The position numbers and the translations under genes are program-made. From Dimorphilus gyrociliatus (taxonomy: Eukaryota > Annelida > Polychaeta > Dinophilidae), in NCBI GenBank assembly GCA_904063045.1, contig CAJFCJ010000027.1, positions 126,501 through 190,500 on the forward strand: a stretch of DNA of 64,000 bases, written 5' to 3'. The notes beneath the pieces are model-generated. The model saw only the letters and a program-made list of their open reading frames with translations. It was not told where the DNA came from and made no database searches. Below are positions 36,433-49,135 of this stretch, one piece after another. Every line of letters begins with the position of its first letter. Position 1 is the stretch's first letter.

Positions 36433-38641
36433 GTAAAAAGAAAGACTATACTTTGATATCAAAGAAAGGGAATGATAAGTTAGAAGACTTTTAAGAGTTT
36501 ACACTTTGACAAACTGGGTAATATACTAATGGTAACCAAATGAAGAAAAACCTAATTCACATAAAGTAGATCGCTGGTAATTGACACGTTTTCTACAGTT
36601 TGTCAAAGAAGTGAAGATTGTTTATAATATTTAATGAGCTAGGCATAAAAAAAGGAAAGAGAAATAGAGGAGTAAAAAGAATTTATTCTTTCTTTCTTCT
36701 CTTTTACAGTTTATGAATAATTTAAATGATTAAAAGAGCGTAAAATAATAATTAAAAGGAACTGAAAAAGACAATTTTCAACGATTCTCTATTTAACCAC
36801 TAAAACCGTGTTATAAGCAAACAGCCTTGGGCAAATTTTTCTCTAGTTATTTTCCCTTTAATTCCAACATAGAGAAAGCTAACACTCAAATGCTTCTGAT
36901 TTGATTTCATACCGAATTATGGAAAGAACTAGAAATGTTCCTCTCCTCTCCTTTATTAATGTATAAATACATTCTCCTCCCTTTGTCCTCCTTTACGCCT
37001 TCTTTTTTTTTCTCGTATTGAGACATTATAAAACATTGTTTTCATGTTAAAATCCCCTTAAATAAAACTATTCGTTGCCTATATTAAAGGAACGCTAAGC
37101 AAACTAGCGGTGGAATCAAGTGTACAGTAGTTTACACATAATACCATACAATTCTCTTTATTATATGATCTCTTGTTTGTATCCAGTCTCGATTGTGTGA
37201 AGTGTATACTTTGAGAGAAAGAGAGGAAGAGAGAGAGAGAGGTTCGATAGTCTCTATATAGAGTATCCATAGTTTGTACTCTATATGTAGTATATAATGT
37301 ACACACAGTAAACAATCTATAATCATTGTGTACTAGTGCACTAAATAAATATGTCCTTATTCCCCTATATTCAAAAGGAAAAACTCTACAACTTTCCCGA
37401 TAACCAGGCGAGACGTGAAGGTTCTAAGGCATTAATTATGTTTCGTTCTTAAATCAGAATGATATTTTTAGACTTGGCAGTTGAAGAAGAAAAAAATATA
37501 TAACAGTCTTTTATCGTTCGAGTCTTTACAAGTTGGAAAACTAATTGGTAAACTAAAAAAAATATTCTTGTAAGCGAAATAACAACTATTAAACGTTTTC
37601 TCTCTCTTCCTCGCAACATTCCCATAAATCGGACAGATTCTTGTATCCGTTATTTCTCACTCAAACGGTCCGTAGTCAGTAAAGCAATAATAATAAGAAA
37701 AATGAATATAGCGTGTAGGCTCGTGAGTGATTCTCGTTACACGTCCCGGAGCGTAAGCATTCCTCACGATACTCGAATGGCTCAACTGGTATTTGGAAAG
37801 AAAAGAACTTGATGAGTAGGAAAGAAATTGATAAATACTCTCTCTATTTTCCTATACATATACAGTATATATATATATATATCTTGAAGAGAGAAAGAGA
37901 GAGAGAGAGAACACATAGAGGATGATATAGATAGCAAGAGAAACAATGAAATATACAGTATATAAGATTGTGATTTTATTCAAATTCAACCAAGAATAAA
38001 TAAAGATAGAGCCAACGACTTGCATTTCTTGAAAATTCAGGTAGAACGCGATAAAGATAATTCTATTCTAGGAACCATCATTCATAGTAAATTAAATTTA
38101 TAGAGATTTCTTCTTACCCTATTTCGAGGTGAAGCTCATCACCTGCACAACTGACAGTTACACAATTCGATTTCTAATCGTTTTTCCATACGACAAACTA
38201 TGGTCATAGCCAATCGAATATTTCTTTCTCGGCGGCTATTTACAGTGAAAATACTACTGCGTGTAGTTAATAAGCGTTTTATTTGTATGGAACATGCGTC
38301 GTATTATATTTTTGTTGGTTAAAATTTTCATGTTTTCCTAATCAAGTCGACTTATTGCAGATGGTATGGAGTAATCTACAGCATTTGTTTGGTCACAAGA
38401 TTTACAGACTTCTTATTCCATTATTGGTTTTCAACGGATTCGAACAGGCGTTTGTCTACGCAGACTATAACAGGGTAAGACCGATTCGCTTAGGCGATCA
38501 GCCCACTCCCCAAGTTATTCTAGTATCAGTTCTATTCCCTCCTCACATTCTTAACACGAACCTAACGGCGCAAGTCTGTATCAATTGGCATTCTAGAGAG
38601 ACTGCACGAATCATAAATGAAAAATAGAAAAGATAGAGATA

Positions 38642-38686
<45 letters not shown>

Positions 38687-40090
38687 AGGGAGGGAGATGA
38701 AATGGATGTATGCGTATATATACGCATGTTGGGATAGAGATAATAAATAGAAGCAAAGATAAATAGAATATATGAAAAGATAGATAGATGTATAGTAAAT
38801 GGAAGAGAGAAGAAAGGATAGGAAAATGATAGTAATGATAATAATGAGAAAAACAATTAACTGACTGCATCATTAATTTTAATTTAGCAAATAATAAAAG
38901 AGACACGTTAATTGAGTGTTTTCAGAGAAAACAATTTTCAGAGCCCTATTTAAAAATAAGAGTAAATTCACTGAAATAGGCTTAAAGATTTTAGATAGTT
39001 AGCCGTTTATCATTTCGCACTCTTATTCCAACGCATTCAAATCCGATTAAATTGACACCAAATTTCCATTAATCAGTATCTTTTTAATTTTTCCATACGT
39101 CATCGTCTATTAAATAATAAACAACTTTTATATGTTTACTTATTTCTCTAATAAAACAAGAAAAATAGGTAAAATGCTATAATTTTGTTTTCTTTTTCCT
39201 CTTTTTTAGAGTTATATAAACTGCGCTATTGGTCCAGAATGGATTGGTTACAATATGATTACTCTTGGAATGTCTAATTGTCTTTTTTCATTTATGGTTG
39301 GTATATCTGCAAAACATCTTCCAAGAGAAGCCATTGTCGGAATTGGAGCTATCCTAAACCTTTCACTTATAGTCTTTCTTCTAGTCTGGATTCCTGATAA
39401 GAACCTGAAGCCAGTCTTTTTTATCCTTAGCGCTCTTTGGGGGCTATCTGATGCTATTTGGCAAACTCAGTGCAATTGTAAGTTGTGAAAGAAAAACGAA
39501 AAATGTAGACAAATTGAAAAATGTGTAATTAAGCAGGGATAAATAAATTAAATAAAGTAGGGATTGTAGAGCAGATGATGATAATGATGATGATGATGAA
39601 GAGGACGAGGGGATTAAAAAGAGGAAACAAACAATTTATCATAAATTAATGATAATTATAATTATCAACATTAATATTAATATTGCCATTACTATAATCT
39701 TCACAAGTAAAAACTTAATAGAGGACAAGAATTGTTTTGAAAGGGTCTATTTAAGCGGGTTTTTAACATTTCACCAATTCCTATTTAGTCTAATCCCTAC
39801 TGGAATCGTTTAATGTCAAACTCAATTTTAAATCATTCTTTTATCCGAAATAAGGCATTTTAATATATATTTTTTTTTGGACAGGTTTAGTAAACATTAG
39901 TTGCTCGGACAACCACCACGTCGCTTTTCAAAACTTTAGAATGCTCCAGGGATTCGGTGCCGCTCTAGCCTTCTTCCTCGGGGCTTTCTTGTGCGTTTCC
40001 GTTAAGCTATACGTAATAATTACGCTTTTATTAATATCTGTCTTATTCTACGCTCTGGCCGAAAGGCAATTAAGGAAGAATGGTCTGTAG
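24367..40090 (+). CDS. UNC-93 family multi-pass membrane protein, 600 aa, five exons
   Basis: Exons 24367-25444, 29893-30029, 38361-38474, 39210-39477 and 39885-40090 join with matching phases (1, 0, 0, 1) into 600 residues ending at TAG. Residues 1-160 are a cytoplasmic, Ser/Thr-rich leader with a TPITPMTPMTP run of proline-directed sites. The first membrane helix matches the family (KNLIILSLSFILVF, then SIQNLQSSLN), followed by GFGQSLAWGAQVSY, a Cys-containing luminal loop with NHT and NST sequons, a helix encoded only by small exon 2 (FLVFVFIGFVFILFFL), PLLVFNGFEQAF (exon 3), and LSALWGLSDAIWQTQ (exon 4). UNC-93 in C. elegans regulates a two-pore K+ channel in muscle; vertebrate UNC93B1 escorts Toll-like receptors; which role applies is unknown. 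Introns 1 and 2 are 4.4 and 8.3 kb, far above the 60-150 bp norm here. AATAAA at 40275. Confidence 0.92.
25445..29892 (+). other. UNC-93 intron 1 (4.4 kb)
   Basis: Bounded by CAAG|GTAAGT and TTCTTCTTCAG. It holds a TATACAGTATA motif near 25564, (TC)n at 26240-26260, 27192-27210 and 27617-27643, and purine-rich tracts. A composite CRE/E-box (TGACGTCACGTGA) lies at 29508-29520, 370 bp before exon 2. Frames inside it on both strands lack start codons or family signatures. Confidence 0.55.
30030..38360 (+). other. UNC-93 intron 2 (8.3 kb)
   Basis: Largely AT-rich with (GA)n at 32185-32207, 34388-34406 and 36397-36429, and (TA)n at 33450-33472. A less AT-rich, complex segment at 33060-33370 contains an NK-type TTAAGTGTG and several GCAGCT or AACAGCT cores. 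CAGCTG E-boxes lie at 35131-35136 and 36109-36114. Such segments are candidate enhancers. No nested gene is supported. Confidence 0.5.
36397..36429. repeat. (GA)n microsatellite
   Basis: Uninterrupted GA run in UNC-93 intron 2; one of about twenty GA/TC tracts in the window. Confidence 0.9.
38475..39884 (+). other. UNC-93 introns 3 and 4 around exon 4
   Basis: Intron 3 (38475-39209) contains a long (GA)n/(GAGG)n tract at about 38647-38697. Intron 4 (39478-39884) contains a (GAT)n run at about 39577-39599. Neither holds coding sequence. Confidence 0.55.
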
Positions 40091-40398
40091 AAAAATTTAG
40101 GATATTTCAAAAAACCAAGAACATTAGCTTTTTTATGAAAAGTTAATAGAAGAGAGTAATTTTTATTAATTAATATTAAAATAAGATCATAATTAAGGAA
40201 AACTATAAATGATAACATGTTTGTTTGTTTGTTTGTTTTGTTTGTTTTGTAATAATCTTAAGATGGAAGAAAGAAATAAAGAAAGAAAAAAAGAAGAGAA
40301 AAGAATGACGATATTCATTATGATTTGTTTAATTATTTTTTTAAAATGAACGGTGTAGATAATATATTGAAAATAATAAGGAAAAGTAATGTATTTAT

Positions 40399-40434
<36 letters not shown>

Positions 40435-43400
40435 ATTTTTATGTATTCGATATCAATTTGTATACAAATGGTATTATACTACTTATATATTACCAAATCT
40501 ATACGAAATTTCTATCGCCTGTCAGTGCTGTACTCTTTGTAATATATATATATATATATATATACAGTATACATTATACATATATATATATATAAATGAA
40601 CGAAATTTTGAGTTTTAATAAACGACTGTATATATTTATATACTGTATCTACTTTTACAACACTTACTAGTGCATATATATTATATTCCATATACAAACA
40701 CGTATATAAGAAGAGCAACAACAACAGCCAAATGCTAAGAAATAATGTATAATTATGAAATGTAATGCGGTCGTAATTACTAATCCTAAATCTATCGATC
40801 TCTTTTACGGTACCCCTTTGTAAATATCCATAAATTTCCGCAAACTAGTAAATAGGCTGAAAGCGACTAAAACAATGTTAAACGTTTCCGGCTGAAAAAG
40901 GTAAAAGCTGCAAAATCTAGTTTTATGTTGGGTTATAAATAAAGAGTAATTAAGGGAGATTAATTTTATAAATAAACATATTCTTCAATTGTACATATAA
41001 AAGAAAAGAGACGCTCCCTAAAAAGTTAACTGTCCATTTATCTAAATACTCTTCATTCGAGGTATAAACTCCACACACTTTCACAGATATTATGATTAGT
41101 TTTATAGAGTATATAATTAATATCTTACGAGTAACCTAGACAATTTAGAGAAATAAAAGTGTGGCGTCATCTGTGAAATTGCGATTGGAATCAAAAGCGC
41201 CATGATTTAATACCAGTTGTAAAAGTAGAGTGTCAAATCCTTTCTTTTCAATAAACTGACTTAAATTATATTCTATAATTATTTTCTTCTTTTAATCGAT
41301 AGAAATTATTTTAATTTCGGGAATAGAGAAAGAAAAAAAGAGACAGAGATAATAAAGGCGAAGAGAACGCATTGAGTGGAAAAGACACAGGTAGTCGGAG
41401 AATAAATAGGAATACAAAGGACGTGGGACGGAGACAGAGGAAGGAAGAATTGAAAGAGAGAGAGAAGAGAAGGGATGGGAAAGAATGAGAGACAGAAAAT
41501 TCTCTTGCTTCTTTTCGCTAGTGTTTATCAATTTTCTTTAATTTTTTTCTTCTTATTAAAGACGAATAGGAAGTGACGTGCAATTTAACAGCATCATAAT
41601 AGACACTTCTTTCCACATATGGCTTTCTTTGACTATTCACTTAAATTACCCTATTCAATGTTCCTTACCATAATACCTTTCCTGATAAACCGAGACGCTG
41701 AAAAAAAGCAATTTTTCCCTACATGGGAGATTGTATACACTATCTGATACGACTGTATTAATAAGCGTCACTGGTATTTAAATCTGACTTTAGACGCCCT
41801 TATCAATAAGCAGTATTTCAAGAGAAATAATTCTCTCTCCTTCATTCTTTATTCCTTTCATTTCTTTTTCTTTATTCCGTAGATCGCCTGTTGACGGATT
41901 TTTCTTTTTTAGGTTAAATACAATAACGACGATTAGAAAATCCTTAAGCGTTTCACTCAGATGAGAAGGAGAGATAGTATAAAAAATACTTAAATAAGAA
42001 CTTGGAGAAAGTGTACTATGTTTATTAGAAAGATAGTTGAAAAGCCCTACTCGAGATACAGTAGACGATTAGAGTAAAAATATTGCCTTATACTATTTTA
42101 CCTTATCTATTTATTTGAAATTGTAATTATTAAGTAGTTATCAATTAAAAGTATTGGTACATTTACTTGTATTAGATGTATAAGAGACTAGAGTCAGAGC
42201 CAACAACTTTATTTCCCCTATACGCTACCGTTGTAGAACTTTTCTTGGTTATATACTAGCATTCAATCAGCGTTTGTCGTTGCCTTATAATACCGCCATC
42301 TACCGTATATATTTTCCAATAGACCGTATATCACACAAGCATGTAAATATATATATATATATATATATACTGTATATATATATGTGTGTATGTAAATATA
42401 GTTTCTCTTCTCTCTCGTCCAATAAACATCAGAGAAATGATTAACCTTCTCTACATCTTATTTAGCTAGAATTAGTGTATTTACTTGTCGAAAAGATCAA
42501 TCTCTTTTTATTAAAACAGCAAATAAAATGGTAATAAAGGCGCTTTAATTAAGAGGTTAGAATAATAGAAAAAAGGGATAAAGTGTATAGATGGTTAAAT
42601 ATAAAAATGAATGATAAAGAGAGAGAGAAAGAGAGAGAGACAGTGAAAAAATCTAGATTGAAACGAGTCGGATAGAGTACAAAAAATAAAAAAAATATAT
42701 AGTATAGGAAATCTATTGGAAACGTCCCCGGAGTATCTCTTAATCAAAAGATGTTAGAATGGCTAATAAAAAATTCGCTTTCTTTTAAAAGTTTCTATCC
42801 AATGTACTTTATGATGAAAAGTAGTCAGATTTAATAGAACAATAGAGAGCTAAGCAGTCAATAAATAAGATTCTATTTAATTCTAAAATCATTAAACACA
42901 AAATGTTGTTTGTTAACTTTGTAAAATATAAAGAAACAACTGCAAAACAAAGAGTAAAACTACTGGATTTATAGATTTATAAATTTATATAAAAGAACAA
43001 GGAAGACAGAGAAAATATATTGGAATATATTTTAAACAATTCGATCTTTTCTATTAAACCTAAAAATCTAGACAAAGACTCTCTCTTCAATGAATGGAGC
43101 ATACAAATTAGGATTCGTTGTTCACTATTTGCTCTCCTATCGAATTGAACCAATTCTCTATTTAGTACTAGAAGCAATAAGATTGACTTTAATTAAAGTT
43201 TCAATTCTACTAATAAATTCAATTGTGAAAGGAGGAACGAAATAGAAGAGAGGCGGGAAGATGATATATACTGAATCTCCTTGTAACTAAACGTACATAT
43301 ACAGTATAGTATATTGTATAGTATAGTATAACATGGTAAATATGTGTATAATTCGTCCATGTCATTAGTAACCCACCTTTAAATAACCTTTATAACCTTT

Positions 43401-43540
43401 TTCTGACGGTAAACGACTTGTTAATTTTTACGATTCAGTCGTTACTGATATGAGAAGTGGCGTTATTAGAGGCTCAAACCTAAAAGTTTGTCACCAAAGT
43501 TATTTATCTAGAGGAATGAAAGACAGGAAAATCTGAAAGA

Positions 43541-43582
<42 letters not shown>

Positions 43583-45860
43583 TATTGATGTTTACTTGAT
43601 TTTTAACTGTTAATTCGTTTCATCAAAGAAAACTTGCAATATATTTGTTTCCATTCTGTTTATTCAATGTTTATTCGCGTTTCTATTTTATTCCTTTTCT
43701 TCTATTGTATTGTATTTTGTGTTATTTTTTGAAAATATCTCATTAATAGACTATGAACTAAAAATAAACTGATTTTATTATGAATTGGACCTTTTTATTT
43801 TTATTATATCTTTTTTTTGCCTATTGAAAAGAGAACCCGTTTTTATTATTATTATTATTTTATTCTCTTAATAGACTCTTTTAACCATTTTTCCCCATTC
43901 TCCATTCTCCATTCTCTCCTCTGTCTGTCTAGTCTGTCTGTCTGTGTGTATGTATGTATGTGTGTGTGTGTGTGTGTGTCCCTCTCTCTTTTCTTCTTCC
44001 TTCCATTTTTATTTCTCCACCTCTCTTCTTCTCCCCCAGTCCCTTTTCTCTACCCTTTTCCCTTTTTTTCTATAATACATAATGGAATTGATTCTTTATT
44101 GATAATTATATTTTTACTTTATATAATCAATAGTCATTGATGATTTTTCTCTCCTTGGAAAAAGAATCATACGAATTTCTCATTTACTCGCTCTTTCTTT
44201 ATATACCTTCACCCTTCACCTGGTACCTGATTCTTTCTTTCTTTCTTTCTTTTTCTTTCTTTCTTTCTTGGTAGCCTCTCACTTTTACTCCCCTGCTCCT
44301 TTGATATGTAATAAGTAAATAGGAAAAGGGGAAAATGAATAAGTGACGTAGACGCTATGTACTCCTTTCTTTTCTTCTCAATCCACTTCGTCACTTTTCT
44401 AATTAGCCTAATTAATTTCAGGCAATAAAGATTCTAAATTTGCTTAACCTTTCTCTCTTCAATTAGTCTTCGGTAATTCGTCGAGAAGATATCCGATAGA
44501 TGGCTCTAGTATATGGGTAGCAACGGAGATGGAGAGGCGGGATCGAGAAGGGTGGGGAGGGTGGTGTTGAAGACAAAAGAGAGGTGAGAAAGCGAGGGCG
44601 GTTTCTCGTGAAAATTGAAATAAAAGTAGACGGAAATAACGAAGAAACTAGTTGAAATGAAATTTTTGGTAACGTATTGAGTTAATAAAAAGAAAGGTAA
44701 TGATAAGAAAACTCAATTTGATAATAAAGATTATAGAGTGGGTTGTCTAGATTAGAGGATACGATTAAAAGTAGATAATTTTGAACGATTATTAATTAAT
44801 TAATATGGAAAAAATATGGTGGAGAAAGGGAAATATTAAAGAATTTTGATAACAAATGAAAATCTCCAACAATTAAACAATCAAATGAGAGAGAAAGCGC
44901 AAACATTATAAACGACATTAACAAATAAAAAGGGAAGCACTAATGATTCTCGAATGACAGCAAAATAAAGGAATCCTTTGCAAGTTTTGCAGTCTAATGA
45001 TTCCGTATAAGAGAGTAAATAAAAAAGGACATTCTACACTACATTTATGCTGCTAGCAAACGCCAATTCGTTTCGGCTTCGTCTTTATTAAAAGATTTTC
45101 CACTTAATTTTCTTCTTATTGTTTCCAAGGTAGACATTTTTATGAAATATCATATTCAATTATCGAATAACAAACAATTAAATATAATAAAATGGAAACA
45201 GTAGAAAATAATGTTGATAAACATGGATAAAATTTGCATTTAATAAATTCATTTAAACATCATCAAGTTTTTCATTTCCCTTGGTAATTTAGGTGTGAAT
45301 GACACTATAAAAACATCATTAAAATTCTTACAAAAATAAGTAAAAAAATAAAATCAAAATCCTACCATCTCTCTTTCATTTATTTCGAATAAAAAGGTCA
45401 TGTAACAAACTGTCATCTTAATTAAGAGGTTCTTTTTTAAAAAGTTTCACTTGTTGTGTTATATGGGTATATATCTATCTATCTGTTTTAATACTCTTTT
45501 ATTCTTACGTTCTTCCTTCTCTTTACATCTTCCCCTATATGCGTATACCCTTTTACTTTCTGCTTTTTATCTTCCACTCTTTCCTTTTTTTTTTCAACTA
45601 CAGTTTACTTGGAAATTACAATACAAACTAGTTTAAAACACCCCTTCTTCTCGTTATCATTATCCGGAACAAACTCCTCTAATAGTGCTTTTTCTTCATA
45701 CATCTCTTCCACTCAATGAATGGTTACAATATAAAAAAACAGAAACACTGCAAATCCAACCATCGTATTCTACCTTTCTTTTGATAAATAGGCTTTGAAT
45801 GTTTTAAATTAATATTACGCAACGGCTTCTGCACAATATTGCAGTTTTTTGCAGTAGCTT
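40091..45860. other. Gene-free region downstream of UNC-93
   Basis: No gene supported. Simple repeats: (TTTG)n at about 40221-40250, (TA)n at 40400-40434, 40544-40562 and 42350-42372, (GA)n at 43549-43579, (TG)n at 43951-43979 and (CTTT)n at 44232-44270. Frames in this part translate only low-complexity sequence. Confidence 0.5.
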
Positions 45861-46090
45861 GTATGTACAGAGAACAACGCGATCAATCGCCGCATCAATG
45901 GCGCTTCTCACCAGCACCGGAAGTTCATTTCTCCTTCTATTCACACGGCTCAGCACGCCGCCCTACAAGCGAGCCTTTTGTCCGCACAATGCGCGCCTTG
46001 CTCGCCCATTGTTCTTCGTCGGACGCCGGAAATTACGGTCTGTTCGACACGCCCCCTAGCGACCGGTTTTCGACGATTAGTAGACTTTTG
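45861..46090. promoter_or_regulatory. CpG-containing island, candidate regulatory element
   Basis: This 230-bp block is clearly richer in G+C and CpG than its surroundings and is open in several overlapping frames, as expected from composition. It contains an ACAATG at 45986 and CCATTGTTC at 46006-46014, both Sox-like, and no splice-bounded coding pattern. A regulatory role is inferred. Confidence 0.3.
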
Positions 46091-47949
46091 TTATACTTTT
46101 AGTGGTGTTAAAGCTGACAAGCTTACAAGTTATTTGGGGTGGAAAATAAGTAGAAAACTTTGTTTGTTTACATATTTTGAACTGTTTAATTAAAAAAAAA
46201 ATCAATACTTGTTTATGTATATTAGTTTCTTTCATTCCCTTCTTTCTCCTCCTCCTCCTCCTTTTCTTGTCTGCCTCCCCCCCCCCTCCTCCTCTCTCCC
46301 TCCCCCCTTTCTCTCTCTCCTTTTATTTCTACCCATATATGTTTCTTTCTACATTAATTAAGTCTAGTCAGCGGGGAAAGAAAAGAGAAAAAAAAATTAA
46401 CTTCCGGGTCAGAGGAGGGTAAAAAATACAAAATAAAAAAGATAAAGAGAAAAGAATAAGAGAAAGAAAACGAAAAGTGTAAAGAAGAAGGAGGTTATAA
46501 ACGAATAAAATTATCTTTATACTCCAAGTACAAAAGGGTCGCTTATTTCCCAAGTTCAACATGGGTTGAGAAATGCATGTATTCCTGACCTTCGAGTGAA
46601 CAGAAAGGAAAGAATCTGTAGAAATTAGTTTCTTTTCAAAGAGTCTACTCGCAAAGGCTTTTAAATCAATTGAGAAGAAAAGAAATCATTTCCTTCTTTT
46701 TTCTCCCTTTTATTGTTTTTTTTCTCTTTCTCTTTCAAATAATACCATACCACTAATATATTGTTGTTTTATGTAATGAAACAGTAAAAACGAAAAACGT
46801 TTCTCATGAATATTAATGAAGCAAGAAGCGAAAAAATTGGCAAAACGCGAGAGTTATTGAAACAATTAGGCAGCAGATCGCATCAGACGATTGTATAATA
46901 TATACTTATCAATATAATGAATTGAACTGAATTGGCAGCGTTCGCACAAATTGTGTTGGATAAATGCAATTTGCATTATGTTTCGTTTGCTCTAGTTTGT
47001 CAACGCTTTTTACACAAACCATTTGCAGTCACTTTCTTTGTTATAATGAAATTTTTTTTCTACAAAATACTTAGGCCTATAAATTAGTTTCTTTTCTATT
47101 CGACTTTGTTCAAGCAGTGATTATTATTATTTCTTTTTATAGTTTTACCTTCTTTTTTTCATTCTTTTAGTTGTATATTCCGGCATATGTTTTTTTTTAT
47201 CGAACTGGAATCAAAATGTATTAAGAAGGCTAATAAAGGCGTCTTTTCTAAATCCCTTGCCGTCTTTGCCTTATTTTATTTCTTTATTTCTTTTTCTTTT
47301 TCTTCTTCTGCCTCTCTTTCTACTTTTGGTTTTTCTTCTTCATTTGTTCTGCCGCCTTTCCCCATGAGTACAACTACGATTATACGACGACGATGACGAC
47401 GACGAACGTAGAGTGGAAAAACAAACGGATTTTTTTTCATTTAATTGAATAGCTACTAATGAACGTTAAGTAGACAATGAAAGAGACTGAAATAGCCTGT
47501 TCTCGCTAAGATAATGTTATAAAGTTTGTCAAAGTGACATTGATAAATAGAGGAGTGATGTCAATGCAAAAGTGTTCATTGTACAATGATTTAATTAGTC
47601 GTGTAAATTTGTGGCGAAAAGCTGCGTAAAAAACTGTCTGACTTTTTATTGGCAATGATTATTCGCGGTTGGATGGGAAAATTAACGTCTAAACGACTTT
47701 AGTTAAATTTCGATAAAGATATAAGGCTGAAGAGTAGATGGGTTTAGAATTGATCGAATAGGGATAAGAAGGAGGGAAAATAGGGGGAAAAATGATCGGA
47801 AAGAGTGATTTAGGAGAAAATTTGTTTCGTATTAGTAGATAGAAAACGTCATTTAATAAAGAATGTAATGAATGGCATTAGCCTTTTGGCTTGGGCTAGG
47901 TCGGGTGTGAAAGAAAGAAGAAAGAAAACTTTTTTCTATTACATGCCTT

Positions 47950-47954
<5 letters not shown>

Positions 47955-48000
<46 letters not shown>

Positions 48001-48076
48001 TACATATTATTTATAGGATTTATATACATATATATAGATGTACTGTACATACTATATGCATCTGCATATAAATATA

Positions 48077-48118
<42 letters not shown>
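47955..48118. repeat. Pair of long (TA)n microsatellites
   Basis: Near-perfect TA runs of about 43 and 39 bases at 47955-47997 and 48080-48118, separated by a degenerate AT segment. Such runs can extrude cruciforms and are length-unstable. Confidence 0.9.
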
Positions 48119-48121
<3 letters not shown>

Positions 48122-48706
48122 ATTGTATATTCTATGTAAATTATTCAAGGTGTTCATGTACCTTTATCGCCTTACTATATCAAATATTCATACTTGTAAT
48201 AAATACGTATATATTTCAGAAATACGATAGATTTTTGAGTAAACACAACTAAAAGTATGTTTAATTCTAAAGAATAATCCTATACATTTCCTATATGTTC
48301 TGTATTGCATTAATGGCTTAATACGTAATATACTGGTAGGATGGAAATGTAAGTATGGAGCAGTTCAATAAAGAGGGTGAGAGAGAGAGAGAGAGCGATA
48401 GATAGATAGATAGATATAAAGATATCTAGAGAAAGAGAAATAAAGAAGACGGAGTTTTTTTTCCATACCAATTTGATCTTTTTAGATGAGTAGATCTCTA
48501 AAAAAAAATCATGCTTGGAAAGTATAAATGACGTTTATTGTTAATATACAGTATTTAATGTCCATTATATACGATACATATCAATAGAGTTTAGATAGAT
48601 TTAATGATAATGATAAAGATAAGTATAAATGTATTTAAATAACATAATTCAGTATAGACAGTATACATAAATTGTACATGCTTATATATATATATATGTA
48701 TATATA

Positions 48707-48710
<4 letters not shown>

Positions 48711-48748
<38 letters not shown>
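48711..48748. repeat. (TA)n microsatellite
   Basis: Uninterrupted TA run directly following a TATACTGTATA motif. Confidence 0.9.
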
Positions 48749-48751
<3 letters not shown>

Positions 48752-48869
48752 AATATACTGTATTCTCTATGTAATATAATAAATACATTATAGCAATTCA
48801 TAGAATATGTAGTGTATATATGTGGAATTTTTTTCTTAAATTTCCAAGTACATGATTGTGCATAGGAAA

Positions 48870-49135
48870 ATTCTATCAAACAAAAAAAAACGCAATTATA
48901 AACCAAGAGCCGGAAAATTCTCTTCCAGCGTTCCTTTACAAAATGGCGTCTAACAAAATTACTCGCTGTTTGCATTCGCCGCCTCCTATTCGCTGCACAA
49001 TCGAATTTTATCGAAATAAGCGGAAAAAACGCGATTTGATTTGTAGACAGGACGATGGCGCCGCCTATTGGTTTATTGCTCCTAAGGATCTTATCAAAAT
49101 TGACCTGAAAGGTCACACAACCCGAGGCTAGTCAT
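48870..49135. promoter_or_regulatory. Complex-sequence island, candidate regulatory element
   Basis: Sequence complexity and GC rise sharply. An AAAATGGCG core (YY1-like) lies near 48940 and a CTATTGGTTTATTG stretch (inverted CCAAT box plus forkhead-like core) near 49065. Open frames occur on both strands at once (a 62-codon frame from an ATG near 48943 on plus, a longer one on minus), and neither has splice sites or a recognisable domain, so I favour non-coding function. Confidence 0.28.

Larger units (their letters stand above)
46091..48850. other. Gene-free region with long TA tracts
   Basis: Includes pyrimidine-rich sequence at 46230-46320, a near-palindromic POU-like site (AATGCAATTTGCATT, 46963-46977) followed by CTTTGTT at 47036-47042, and (TA)n tracts at 47955-47997, 48080-48118 and 48711-48748. 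No gene supported. Confidence 0.45.

Noticed and set aside
45839-46193. Three overlapping plus-strand frames
   Set aside because: Multiple overlapping open frames in one CpG-containing island are expected from low stop-codon frequency; no homology seen.
48856-49131. Plus-strand frame with an ATG near 48943 (62 residues)
   Set aside because: No domain, no splice sites, and an equally long frame on the other strand; better explained as a GC-richer regulatory island.
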